Shown piece by piece: positions 26,500-34,587 of a stretch of DNA of 64,000 nucleotides. The translations under genes were made by a program, and so were the position numbers. This stretch comes from Bacillus stratosphericus (lineage in GTDB: Bacteria; Bacillota; Bacilli; Bacillales; Bacillaceae). The stretch spans positions 1-64,000 of the forward strand of contig NZ_JAIVLB010000005.1 in NCBI RefSeq assembly GCF_020524495.1. Direction: 5' to 3'. The stretch's first letter is position 1; the number at the start of each line of letters is the position of its first letter. The notes under the pieces were generated by a model. The model searched no databases. It worked only from the letters and a program-made list of their open reading frames with translations, and was not told the DNA's origin.

Positions 26500-27861
26500 T
26501 CATTCATCTTTCAAGAGTATATTTTTAGGTTTTAAACGAAGAATTGATAAAGCTGGAATGATTGTAGAAAGAAGTGCAATAATAATCCCTATTCCCCCAA
26601 CTTTGCCCAAATCTCCTTCTGTTATCCTAATATCAATTTGATCAATAGGATCCGCTGTTTGTTGTTGAGTTGGATCTATAATCATTTCAGGAGATGATGT
26701 AGTCTCTTCTTCAGTTGTCGCAATTTCATTCGCTAATAAGTTATCTCCAATTTTTTGTGATACTTTCTCACCGGTAATGAAAGAAAGACCGAATGCTAAT
26801 AATGCAATACATAGTATTTCAACCATTAGCTGTCCAATCATTTTCCATTTTTTCTCGCCAATGGATAATAAGATTCCAATTTCTTTTCTGCGTTCTTTAA
26901 CAGATAAGGTAATAATTAAACCTAAAATGACTGCACCTGCAATGGAAACCACATAAATAACCATTTTAGAAATGGATGCGATGTTTTCAATTGGACCACT
27001 CATCTGCTGGTATAATTTATCATGTGCATCTAATTTAAATTTATCAAAGTCAATATCTGTTTTCTTTGCTTCTTTTTTAAATTCTTCGATATATCTTGGG
27101 TTCTTTAGATAGAAAACCGCGTTACTAATTTCAGCATCTGTTAGAGAATCATAAGGAACATACAGTTTGTTAGCAGGATTCATAATAGCGAGATCAGGCA
27201 TTCCTTCCATATTTGGAGGTTGTTCGTCCGTTTCATAGATACCAATAATCTCATATTCCATTTTCTTACCCTCTCGTGATTTCCATTTAATCTTATCTCC
27301 TACTTTTAAGTTGTTTTTTTCAGCTAATCTTTTTTCAATTAGGGTAACCTTTTTGTTTTTTACATCCGGTGTAATGGCTTTCCCATCTATTATTTTGCTT
27401 TTTCCATCTTTAAAACTCGCTGTTAAATTAGAGTTCCTTACCCCGTCAATGGATAGATCTCCAGGTATTCCCATCATTTGAGAGTTGTTGTCTTCGCTAT
27501 CTTCATCTTCACTATCTTCATCTTTAATAGCTGTAAATCCATCAGCTTCTCCTATACTAGGTGTTGTAACATTATGGTCTTTTACATATGGAGACTTTGC
27601 TAATTTATCTATTGTTTTTTTATCGGGAAAGGGTGAGACTTCCATCATACCCCCATTCATGCTTTTTTCAATATCGTGTTGTAGAGTGACATCAGCCCCT
27701 AATTTTTCTCTTGCTAATTCTGATGCCTTTTGGGATGCGTTTTGAATGGCGAAGCCGGCTAATACTAAATTAGTTACAATAAAGAAAATACATAGAAGTA
27801 TTATAGACTTTACCTTTCGTTGTTTCATACTAAGAAATGCACGTTTAATAAAATTCATCAT
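26500..27861 (-). CDS. ABC transporter permease, MacB/FtsX family
   Basis: The protein has 453 residues with GGAGGAG before the paired ATG ATG at 27861/27858. One N-terminal membrane helix (about 18-38), a long extracytoplasmic domain (about 40-290) with a Glu/Asp/Ser tract (EDSEDEDSEDNN), then three helices at the C-terminus, the MacB fold. Such pairs export peptides or couple ATP hydrolysis to outside work. The gene converges on the toxin gene and may confer immunity or export, but that is inference. Confidence 0.88.
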   Translation of the reverse strand: MMNFIKRAFLSMKQRKVKSIILLCIFFIVTNLVLAGFAIQNASQKASELAREKLGADVTLQHDIEKSMNGGMMEVSPFPDKKTIDKLAKSPYVKDHNVTTPSIGEADGFTAIKDEDSEDEDSEDNNSQMMGIPGDLSIDGVRNSNLTASFKDGKSKIIDGKAITPDVKNKKVTLIEKRLAEKNNLKVGDKIKWKSREGKKMEYEIIGIYETDEQPPNMEGMPDLAIMNPANKLYVPYDSLTDAEISNAVFYLKNPRYIEEFKKEAKKTDIDFDKFKLDAHDKLYQQMSGPIENIASISKMVIYVVSIAGAVILGLIITLSVKERRKEIGILLSIGEKKWKMIGQLMVEILCIALLAFGLSFITGEKVSQKIGDNLLANEIATTEEETTSSPEMIIDPTQQQTADPIDQIDIRITEGDLGKVGGIGIIIALLSTIIPALSILRLKPKNILLKDE

Positions 27862-28206
27862 TCAACTCCTCCTTGTTATCTATACTTTATAGAATCAATC
27901 TGTAGTTGATATGTAGATAAAATGAAGAATGTCTAGAGAGTTAGAGGAGTTTATGTGTAGAAAAAGATATAGAAAGTTAAAGGTAATGAAAAATAAATTA
28001 ACACCATCTAAGATTTTAAAATATTGAAAAATCTAACAAATGAAAATCTATATCTAATTTATTCTCCGTATTTTGTGGGATTTTTCCGCCGATATTTTAG
28101 CAGTTAGCTTTAATTTTTCATATTTTGAATTTCATCTTGAAACACTTCTCTTTTACATGTAAATTATGGTTGAGTAGAAACACAGTAAAACTGTGATCAT
28201 TTAAAA
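27862..28206. other. Intergenic region upstream of the ABC operon
   Basis: AT-rich, no gene seen. It should hold the promoter of the minus-strand permease-ATPase pair; no clear consensus is visible. Confidence 0.3.
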
Positions 28207-28234
28207 GGCTTTTTCTCTGAGAAGAGAAAAAGCC
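28207..28234 (-). terminator. Terminator after the HpaB-like gene
   Basis: GGCTTTTTCTCT pairs perfectly with AGAGAAAAAGCC. On the minus strand the hairpin is followed by TTTT, so it serves the gene at 28298-29740. Confidence 0.75.
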
Positions 28235-28297
28235 ACATTTGTACTGCTATTTAAGAATGAGCTCTATTCCTGCGCACCAATAGAAATAACTCTGTGA

Positions 28298-29740
28298 TCA
28301 TTTTAGATTTAAAAATTCTTTAATCTCCGTAACTTGTGCTTTTTTTGGATAGCTTTCATATAATCCGCCTGCTAAGCGAATTGGATCTCCGAAGAAAAAT
28401 CTTTCATAGTGTGTTTGTCTTGTGCCAAAAGAGCTCATAGTGAGATCCCAAGCTAAGCGAAAAATTTTAACTCTATCTTCCCCATTCGTATCAGTAGCTT
28501 GCAAATAATGGTTAAGATCCTCTTTCATCTCTGAATTAAAGGTGTCTTCGGTCGGCAATGTAACCATTCCACTAGCACCAATTAACTGTATAATTTCTGT
28601 AAAACGAGGATAGATTTTAGGAAAAAGTGTGCTGATTACCTGAAGGGGAATCAGACTAGGTCGCATATATCCCCACTCATCTAACTTTGCATCATTTTCT
28701 GATTTTTCTAAAAGTGCCTTTATGGTTTCGAGACCAATAATTACTTCTGACAATTTTCCTTGTATATGTTGGTACTCAGATATATTAATGGTATCCACGA
28801 GAAGTTGAGAAATCCCTAATAGAAATTCAGTCTTTACTATTTGTCTTATGACTACTTGATGAAACGTAAACGCTTGAAAAGAGCTTTGCACCAAAAAGCT
28901 GTTGGAAGCTTCTGCATTATCATAAAAAAATACCCTATCCCATGGAACTAAAACATTATCAAAGATTACAATAGAGTCCATTTCTTCATATCTTGAAGCA
29001 AGAGGATGATTAAATGCAGATTCTCCTGATACGAAAGATTCCCTGCAAATAAACTTAACCCCTTGAGTGTTAGAGGGGATGGAAAAAGCGAAAGCTTCAT
29101 CCTGATCCCAAAAGGGTGTCGGGGCTGAAAGCACTAAGACTTCATCTGTTAAGCCACCCTGAGTAGCGAGGAGGCGGGCGCCTTTTATAATAATTCCTTC
29201 GTCATTACGATCAACGACTTTAGCGGAGATTGGATTTTCTGACATCTCTAAATTCATTTGAGAACGATTGACCTGAGGAGTAATAAATGTATGGGTAAAC
29301 GAAAGGTCTTGTTCCATAGCTTTATAGTAAAGTGAACGAATATTTTCAGGGAAGCAGTTTTCTTTATTATTTAAAAGGGATGCAGAAGATGCAAAGCTCA
29401 TTAATGCAGTGTTCATGTAATCAGGACTTCTTCCCATCATTCCATGTGTGTGTCTTGCCCAACGTTCAATCATTCTTCTTCTTTTTTTTAAATCCTCTTT
29501 TGTTTTGGGCTGTAAATAAGATAATCCAACCAGCTCTTTTTTTCCTGGGAGAAGAAAAGTCATCTCATCTGTTAAGTTGCTGTCTGTTTGTAAATCGTAA
29601 AGGGAACTCTTGGTTTTTAGAAGACCTTTAAATGTAGGATGTTCAGAAATGTCGCCTTCGACTTTTATACCGTCAAACCAAACTTCATTTTTAAGTTTAT
29701 TTAAACGATCTATAAACCCTTTACCACTTATGATTCCCAT
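28298..29740 (-). CDS. 4-hydroxyphenylacetate 3-monooxygenase oxygenase-like protein (HpaB family)
   Basis: This is a 480-residue flavin-dependent monooxygenase of the HpaB/PvcC/YoaI group, starting at ATG 29740. Characteristic segments are RWARHTHGMMGRSPDYMN, QVNRSQ, GIIIKGARLLATQGGLTDE, FDNVLVPWDRVFFYDN and FGTRQTHYERFFFGDP. Such enzymes hydroxylate phenols using FADH2 supplied by a separate reductase; no HpaC-type reductase is encoded nearby. B. subtilis yoaI is the closest known type. Substrate remains open. Confidence 0.88.
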   Translation of the reverse strand: MGIISGKGFIDRLNKLKNEVWFDGIKVEGDISEHPTFKGLLKTKSSLYDLQTDSNLTDEMTFLLPGKKELVGLSYLQPKTKEDLKKRRRMIERWARHTHGMMGRSPDYMNTALMSFASSASLLNNKENCFPENIRSLYYKAMEQDLSFTHTFITPQVNRSQMNLEMSENPISAKVVDRNDEGIIIKGARLLATQGGLTDEVLVLSAPTPFWDQDEAFAFSIPSNTQGVKFICRESFVSGESAFNHPLASRYEEMDSIVIFDNVLVPWDRVFFYDNAEASNSFLVQSSFQAFTFHQVVIRQIVKTEFLLGISQLLVDTINISEYQHIQGKLSEVIIGLETIKALLEKSENDAKLDEWGYMRPSLIPLQVISTLFPKIYPRFTEIIQLIGASGMVTLPTEDTFNSEMKEDLNHYLQATDTNGEDRVKIFRLAWDLTMSSFGTRQTHYERFFFGDPIRLAGGLYESYPKKAQVTEIKEFLNLK

Positions 29741-30361
29741 TGAAATCGCTCCTTCAATAATAATGTTATGTTGGGTTAGATTACATAATATGGATTAATA
29801 TAAATGTTGGTTACATATATAATGGGTTTAAGCCTTTTTGTTGAGGAAAACACATTCTTTCCTATAAATTAATATTTGAATTCTTAAATAAGTTGTATTT
29901 GAAAACCAATTTCTACTTTTCTTACGACGGTGAAGTTTTTGTATCCACTCCATGCAGGAAGTTAGTTCAAAAAACATTGTTGACTTGGAACTGTTTTTAT
30001 TGATTAAGTAAGAAAAGTTCTACTATTCCAACTAAAGTTGCAGCACTTCTTTTAGAATGTGTTCTAAATCATTCAGGTAAGCACTTGCAAACACTCTGTA
30101 GGTGTAGAGAACGCCTTAAGGAAAGTAATAGAGGATTGTTTATCCACTGATAAAATAACTATTTGTTTCAACTATTTATTAATGGATAAAGTTTTAATAC
30201 TTTGTCGACGGGAGTCAGACGTAGTTGACCACTACTTTTGTCATTCGTAATATGAGGTTCGCACTATAACTTTTACAGTGCTATGGGGCTTCAATGGGCA
30301 GGGCAGGGGTTCTAAAAGGTGGATTTTGGTATCTATGATTTGGATTTTAGGCTCAACGAAA
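29741..30361. other. 620-bp gap with no recognisable gene
   Basis: Low GC, stops in all frames. A 26-codon minus-strand stretch near 30020-30115 (VLYTYRVFASAYLNDLEHIL) looks protein-like but has no start and no known homologue to me. Confidence 0.25.
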
Positions 30362-30394
30362 TAAAATAGAAGCCGGATGATGAGACCGGCTTCT
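30362..30394 (-). terminator. sigK terminator
   Basis: AGAAGCCGG and CCGGCTTCT form a 9-bp stem around a 9-base loop; on the minus strand ATTTTAT follows. It lies directly after the sigK stop. Confidence 0.8.
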
Positions 30395-30400
30395 GCGTCA

Positions 30401-31120
30401 TTATTTCCCCTTCTCCCTCTTTCGCTTCTCCGCCCGATAAAACTCATGAAACATCTTCATCAGCGCCCGCTTTTCAATCCGGGACACATAGCTCCGCGAT
30501 ATCCCAAGCTCTTTCGCTATTTCCCGCTGCGTTTTCTCTTTCTTTAAATCAAGGCCGAACCGGCCGACGACGACTTCTTTTTCTCTGCCATCAAGAATGT
30601 TGATATACTCCTTTACTTTTTCAAGCTCCATATTGAGCTGGATGGTGTCGATGACGTCTTCATTTTCTGATTTTAAGACATCAATTAATGAAATTTCGTT
30701 GCCTTCTTTATCCTGACCGATGGGGTCATGCAGGGAAACATCCTTTTTTGTTTTTTTGAGGGCGCGTAAATGCATGAGGATTTCATTCTCAATACACCGC
30801 GCAGCATACGTTGCCAGCTTCGTTCCTTTTCCAGAGGAATAGCTTTCGATGGCTTTAATGAGTCCGATCGTCCCTATGGAGATGAGGTCTTCAGCGTCTT
30901 CCCCGGTATTTTCAAATTTCTTTACAATATGGGCGACGAGCCGAAGGTTATGTTCAATCAGCATATTTCTCGCATGTTCATCGCCCTGTGCCATGAGGGC
31001 TAAGTATTTTTTTTCATCATCTCCAGAAAGGGGCTGTGGAAAGGCATTGTTTTTGACATAGGACACTAAAAACACCAATTCTTTGACCATCAACCCCATC
31101 GCTGTAAATACTCCTGCCAC
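30401..31120 (-). CDS. sigK: Sporulation sigma factor SigK, intact
   Basis: The protein has 239 residues, starting at GTG 31120 where GGAGGTG lies six bases upstream; this gives MAGVFTAMG, equivalent to the B. subtilis pro-SigK start. The first about 20 residues are the pro-sequence cut by SpoIVFB. Region 2 has [22 protein letters not shown] and [16 protein letters not shown]; region 4 has [22 protein letters not shown]. SigK runs late mother-cell transcription. B. subtilis splits this gene with the skin element; here the reading frame is continuous. Confidence 0.96.
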   Translation of the reverse strand: MAGVFTAMGLMVKELVFLVSYVKNNAFPQPLSGDDEKKYLALMAQGDEHARNMLIEHNLRLVAHIVKKFENTGEDAEDLISIGTIGLIKAIESYSSGKGTKLATYAARCIENEILMHLRALKKTKKDVSLHDPIGQDKEGNEISLIDVLKSENEDVIDTIQLNMELEKVKEYINILDGREKEVVVGRFGLDLKKEKTQREIAKELGISRSYVSRIEKRALMKMFHEFYRAEKRKREKGK

Positions 31121-31267
31121 GATTTTCACCTCCACCATGTTTAGGCCTCTGCCTATATCCTCAAATGTATGTGAAGGAGGGATTGTCTGTGTCTGTACGA
31201 TGAAAAATTCATCTTTTTCAAAAAAACGTGCTCCTGTTCGTATGTTTTTGTTGTCTTTCTTGAATGT

Positions 31268-31313
31268 TTGCGGTTTCTTTGCGGTGCTTGGCGGTCAAGA
31301 AGCGTGCTAAAAT
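31268..31313 (+). promoter_or_regulatory. ComA-type half-sites and extended -10 upstream of rap
   Basis: TTGCGG occurs at 31268 and 31279 and a third, altered copy (TTGGCGG) at 31288, one helical turn apart and all in direct orientation. TGCTAAAAT (31305-31313) is an extended -10; the matching -35 position is poor, as expected for an activator-dependent promoter. ComA activates several rap genes through TTGCGG half-sites. Confidence 0.45.
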
Positions 31314-31353
31314 ATGTAATATTAGACCGAAAAGGAAGGGGTTTTTTCGGAAC

Positions 31354-32475
31354 ATGGGGAAGGTTCTTTCTTCACATGTAGGTATGAAAATTAATGAATG
31401 GTATCGGATGATACGGCAGTTCAGTGTTCCAGATGCGGAAATCTTGAAAGCGGAAGTAGAAGCAGAAATTGAACATATGGAAGAGGACCAGCATTTACTG
31501 ATTTATTATCAGCTCATGTGCTTTCGGCACCAGATCATGCTTGACTATATACACCCTTCAAAATACCAACCTTTCTCAGTATCTAACCTTGTCGATAAAA
31601 TCGAAAATTCCAATCATGAGTTATCTGATATGCTGCATTATTACCATGCATTTTTTCGTGGCATGCATGAGTTTAGTCAAAAAGAATATTTAGAGGCCGT
31701 CAAATATTATCGAGTGGCAGAAAAACAGATGTCCAGGGTATTTGATGATATTGAGCAAGCTGAGTTTCATTTTAAAGTAGCAGAAGCCTACTATATTATG
31801 AAACAAACACATGTCTCCATGCACCATATTTTAAAGGCGCTGGAAATATACGATCAGCATGATGCATATTCTATTCGCATTATTCAGTGCCTCTTTGTCA
31901 TCTCAGGCAATTATCAAGATTTAAAACGAAAGGATCGAGCAGTGCCTCACTTGAAAAAAGCGAAACAGCTCGCATCCGAAATTGATCATCCGCGTATATA
32001 CAGTTCGGCGCTCTATAATTTAGGGAAATGTTATGGAGAGCTTGGCTATAGAGAGGAAGCAGAACGATATTTAACTGAATCGGCTGACCTCGCTCGCAAA
32101 GAGGACCTTCCCACGCTCCCACATACGCTATTTACGCTTGCGAAGCTACTTTTTAGACAAAATGAACAGGCGCATGGGCTGCACATATTAGAAGATGGGA
32201 AATTAGCCGCAAAGAACCATGAAGACCAGCTGTTCTGTCATATGTTTGAGTATCTGGATGCTTTATATGTTCAGGAGATCAATGAAAAGCAGTTGCAAAA
32301 AACCATTGATTATTTGGAAAAACTTAGCCTATACTCTTATATAGAGGATATCTCACTTGAAATTGCGACAGCCTTAGAAGCCTCTCAACAATACCAGAAG
32401 GCCAACCAGTATTATCAGAAGCTATTATGGGCTCAAAATCAAATCAAAGAAGGAGATTGTCTGTATGAATTCTAA
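31354..32475 (+). CDS. Rap-family response regulator aspartate phosphatase, RapA-like
   Basis: The protein has 373 residues with GGAAGGGG ahead of ATG 31354. The N-terminal three-helix bundle contains KINEWYRMIRQF and MEEDQHLLIYYQLM, with the catalytic Asp/Gln pair of Rap phosphatases at about 45-46. TPR repeats fill about 95-370, for example YNLGKCYGELGYREEAERYL. It ends in QIKEGDCLYEF, close to the RapA end. Rap proteins dephosphorylate Spo0F-P or block ComA and are inhibited by a Phr pentapeptide bound by the TPRs. A short phr-like ORF overlaps its end. Confidence 0.9.
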   Translation: MGKVLSSHVGMKINEWYRMIRQFSVPDAEILKAEVEAEIEHMEEDQHLLIYYQLMCFRHQIMLDYIHPSKYQPFSVSNLVDKIENSNHELSDMLHYYHAFFRGMHEFSQKEYLEAVKYYRVAEKQMSRVFDDIEQAEFHFKVAEAYYIMKQTHVSMHHILKALEIYDQHDAYSIRIIQCLFVISGNYQDLKRKDRAVPHLKKAKQLASEIDHPRIYSSALYNLGKCYGELGYREEAERYLTESADLARKEDLPTLPHTLFTLAKLLFRQNEQAHGLHILEDGKLAAKNHEDQLFCHMFEYLDALYVQEINEKQLQKTIDYLEKLSLYSYIEDISLEIATALEASQQYQKANQYYQKLLWAQNQIKEGDCLYEF

Positions 32476-32512
32476 GCAACGTTCGACAGTTGAAGAGAGA
32501 AACCAAACGTGA
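32465..32512 (+). CDS. 15-codon phr-like ORF ending in ERNQT, no signal peptide
   Basis: ATG 32465 has AAGGAG nine bases upstream, inside the end of the rap gene, and overlaps the rap stop by 11 bases. The product MNSKQRSTVEERNQT ends in ERNQT; the B. subtilis PhrA pheromone is ARNQT and its precursor begins MKSK. Normal Phr precursors are about 40 residues with a secretion signal that is absent here. The simplest reading is an in-frame deletion that removed the signal. Whether it is functional as an internal inhibitor is unknown. Confidence 0.55.
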   Translation: MNSKQRSTVEERNQT

Positions 32513-32515
32513 AGC

Positions 32516-32545
32516 AAAAAGCGGGCCTGTATGGCCGGCTTTTTT
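32516..32545 (+). terminator. rap-phr terminator
   Basis: GCGGGCC and GGCCGGC form a short GC-rich stem (one mismatch) around TGTAT, with AAAAA before and TTTTTT after. Confidence 0.75.
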
Positions 32546-32652
32546 GATGTGAAAAAGAGTGCAGTGAGGAGCAGACATGATCATAATCCCTGCATAAATA
32601 CATCTGAAAACGGGCATTTTAATCCATAATGATGTTCTGTGGAGGCGGTCTG

Positions 32653-33393
32653 ATGAAAGGGTTGCACATCTTTGTGTGTGTATTGTTATTATGCGGTTTT
32701 GTTCCTAATGATATAGAGGCAGGAACATTAAAAAGAGTCGAACTGGAAAAAACCGGACGGGTCTTTTGGGACATGAGAGAGGAACGAAAAAAGATTGCGT
32801 TAACCTTCGATGATGGACCGCATCCGGTGTACACGAATCAAATATTGGATGTACTAAAAGAGAACAGAGTGAATGCCAGCTTTTTTGTCTTAGGGAGCAG
32901 GGTTCATGCATATCCAGAGGTTGCGAAGCGGATTGTGGGCGAAGGAAATGAGATCGGCAATCATACCATGAACCATACGTATTTTGATCGTTTGTCATCG
33001 AAGCAAATCAAGCAGGAACTAAAAGAATCAGCGGCTCATATCGCATCCCTCCAGCCAGGCGGGCCCTTATTATTTCGTCCTCCTGGTGGCAGGCTGACGA
33101 TGAAGTCATTTCACATTCTTTCAAAGCAAGGGTATGATGTGGTCATGTGGTCCTTTACGCAAGATCCAAAAGACTGGTCAAGACCTGGTGCACACAAAAT
33201 TGCAAGCCGTATTATCGATCATATTCAGGGCGGCGATATTATCCTTTTACATGATGGCGGAGGAAATCGTAAGCAAACAGTAGAAGCACTGAAACAGGTG
33301 ATCCCTGAATTAAAGAATAGGGGCTATGAGTTTGTGAAAGTAAGCGAACTGCTGCATTATGACAGAGCGTATCTACCTGTTCAGCTACAATAA
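32653..33393 (+). CDS. Secreted polysaccharide deacetylase (NodB domain)
   Basis: The protein has 246 residues, starting at ATG 32653 behind GGAGGCGG. A signal peptide covers about residues 1-23. The NodB domain has TFDDGPHP (Asp53/Asp54), the metal-binding NHTMNH (His104, His108), LFRPPGGR, DPKDWSRPG and ILLHDGGGNR, so all catalytic motifs are present. It would remove acetyl groups from peptidoglycan or another N-acetylated glycan outside the membrane. It resembles the YlxY/YheN type; I do not assign a symbol. Confidence 0.9.
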   Translation: MKGLHIFVCVLLLCGFVPNDIEAGTLKRVELEKTGRVFWDMREERKKIALTFDDGPHPVYTNQILDVLKENRVNASFFVLGSRVHAYPEVAKRIVGEGNEIGNHTMNHTYFDRLSSKQIKQELKESAAHIASLQPGGPLLFRPPGGRLTMKSFHILSKQGYDVVMWSFTQDPKDWSRPGAHKIASRIIDHIQGGDIILLHDGGGNRKQTVEALKQVIPELKNRGYEFVKVSELLHYDRAYLPVQLQ

Positions 33394-33450
33394 GGGGAAT
33401 TCGTCAAAAACAGTCATTCATTGAAACCAAAAAGTCTTGTCGTTTACTAT

Positions 33451-33740
33451 ATGAAGAGGCTTTTGGAGGTCATCCTGATATGTGTCGTAGCTGGATGCTC
33501 AAAACCAGTACAAGAAAGCGTCATTGACATCACAAGAGAGAGGCTAAGGATCAGCAAGTGCCACTTGTCGACAAGTGGAAAGCTTTCATCCAAGAAGCGG
33601 GTGAAAATAGTGACAATGCTCTCATTCAATCAGGTCTAATCCACCCTTTGGGCAATCATATGACACCTAAAGGGGTGAGAATCATTTATAACGAAATAAA
33701 GAGCGTGATGTCATCAAACATTTTAAATATTGGCCATCTG
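33451..33740 (+). pseudogene. yqeF: yqeF-like SGNH-hydrolase lipoprotein, internally deleted
   Basis: ATG 33451 begins MKRLLEVILICVVAGCSKP, a lipoprotein signal. Within about 35 codons the frame is lost. A second frame from about 33550 reads VPLVDKWKAFIQEAG, then LIHPLGNHMTPKGVRIIYNEI, the C-terminal His block of SGNH hydrolases. The central 150 or so residues with the catalytic Ser are missing. In B. subtilis yqeF sits at this position before yqeG. Confidence 0.65.
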
Positions 33741-33803
33741 CCTAAACAAGACCATCCATTTAGCATAGTCTATAGTATATCTTCCTATAAGGAGGTAACT
33801 GAT

Positions 33804-33950
33804 ATGTGGGGATGTCCTTATCCTTACCCTGAGTGTGCGTATCCAGCCCAAGGAGCAGGAATCGGTTACGCTTTTCTTGTTGTGTTTCTTGTGGTTATTT
33901 TGGTAGTAGGCGGAGGGTTATGGTTTTGGAATGAACAGCCTTGCAAATAA
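33804..33950 (+). CDS. Small single-span membrane protein, Cys/Pro/Tyr-rich N-terminus
   Basis: This is a 48-residue protein with its own strong AAGGAGG seven bases before ATG 33804 and its own terminator, so it is a separate gene although the degraded yqeF frame runs into it. The N-terminus is MWGCPYPYPECAYPAQGAG; residues about 20-41 are one membrane helix (YAFLVVFLVVILVVGGGLWF). It resembles the small YjcZ-like sporulation membrane proteins in form only. No family assigned. Confidence 0.65.
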   Translation: MWGCPYPYPECAYPAQGAGIGYAFLVVFLVVILVVGGGLWFWNEQPCK

Positions 33951-33951
33951 G

Positions 33952-33984
33952 ACACCTCTTCTTTTATAAGAAGGGGTGTTTTTT
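33952..33984 (+). terminator. Terminator of the small membrane protein gene
   Basis: ACACCTCTTCTT pairs with AGAAGGGGTGT (one G-T pair) around TTATA and is followed by TTTTT. Confidence 0.85.
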
Positions 33985-34085
33985 ACGGAAAATAGTAGTA
34001 AGCCTATAGCGCAAGTGATATAATATCAGTCACCTGAGTTGAAAAAGGAGAGTGCTCGGGAGGCATGGTTCCTGGCGATATGGAA

Positions 34086-34226
34086 TTAAGAGGAAACAGA
34101 GAGCATATGCCCGAGCGAACGTCTTTTCATTTCTGTCTCAATTAATTCAATGAAGTCGCGATTTAAGTTCATTTCATGTGCTTTATAATATGATTCTATA
34201 AGTAAATCATCTGACAGCTTTTTCAT
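34086..34226 (-). CDS. sda: Sporulation checkpoint histidine kinase inhibitor Sda
   Basis: The protein has 46 residues, from ATG 34226: [20 protein letters not shown] and so on, nearly identical to B. subtilis Sda and ending in SVSS. It is a helical hairpin that binds KinA/KinB and blocks autophosphorylation when replication is disturbed. The only strong ribosome binding site (GGGAGGTG) lies about 10 bases before an in-frame ATC at 34244, seven codons further out, where a longer B. subtilis form starts with ATG. Expression is expected to depend on DnaA, and a box cluster lies upstream. Confidence 0.93.
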   Translation of the reverse strand: MKKLSDDLLIESYYKAHEMNLNRDFIELIETEMKRRSLGHMLSVSS

Positions 34227-34370
34227 ACTAGAAACCCATATGATGGGAAAAACACCTCCCCTGAAAAAGTTGGCATAAAACTTGAGGAAGAACATATCAT
34301 CATAGGTTGATCGAATGTCTTTGAAGTACCTTTAATCTACCATGAATGGGAAACAAGAACAATCGTTCTG

Positions 34371-34470
34371 TTATCCACATGGTTAAGTGGATAACTTGTG
34401 GGTAGAGTGTTTATAATTGTATGAAAGTGTGATGAAATATAGGTGGATAATGTGTGTAAAATTATCCACA
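34371..34470. promoter_or_regulatory. DnaA-box cluster between sda and yqeG
   Basis: TTATCCACA occurs at 34371-34379 and 34462-34470. AGTGGATAA (34386-34394) and GGTGGATAA (34442-34450) are reverse-strand boxes with one mismatch each. In B. subtilis the sda-yqeG region is a known DnaA binding cluster coupling replication to sporulation. Confidence 0.85.
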
Positions 34471-34587
34471 CCTGTTGAAGGGCCTCATCATATGTCGAAA
34501 ACTTTTTCATTGTATTCGATAGACAGACAAATTGTGATTTTTTTCGACACAATCGCTGAAAAACCAATGAAAGAAAGGGTGCAAATT

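Noticed and set aside
30020-30115. A 26-codon minus-strand stretch (VLYTYRVFASAYLNDLEHIL)
   Set aside because: Suggestive of a transposase or coiled protein tail, but too short, no start, and no family recalled.
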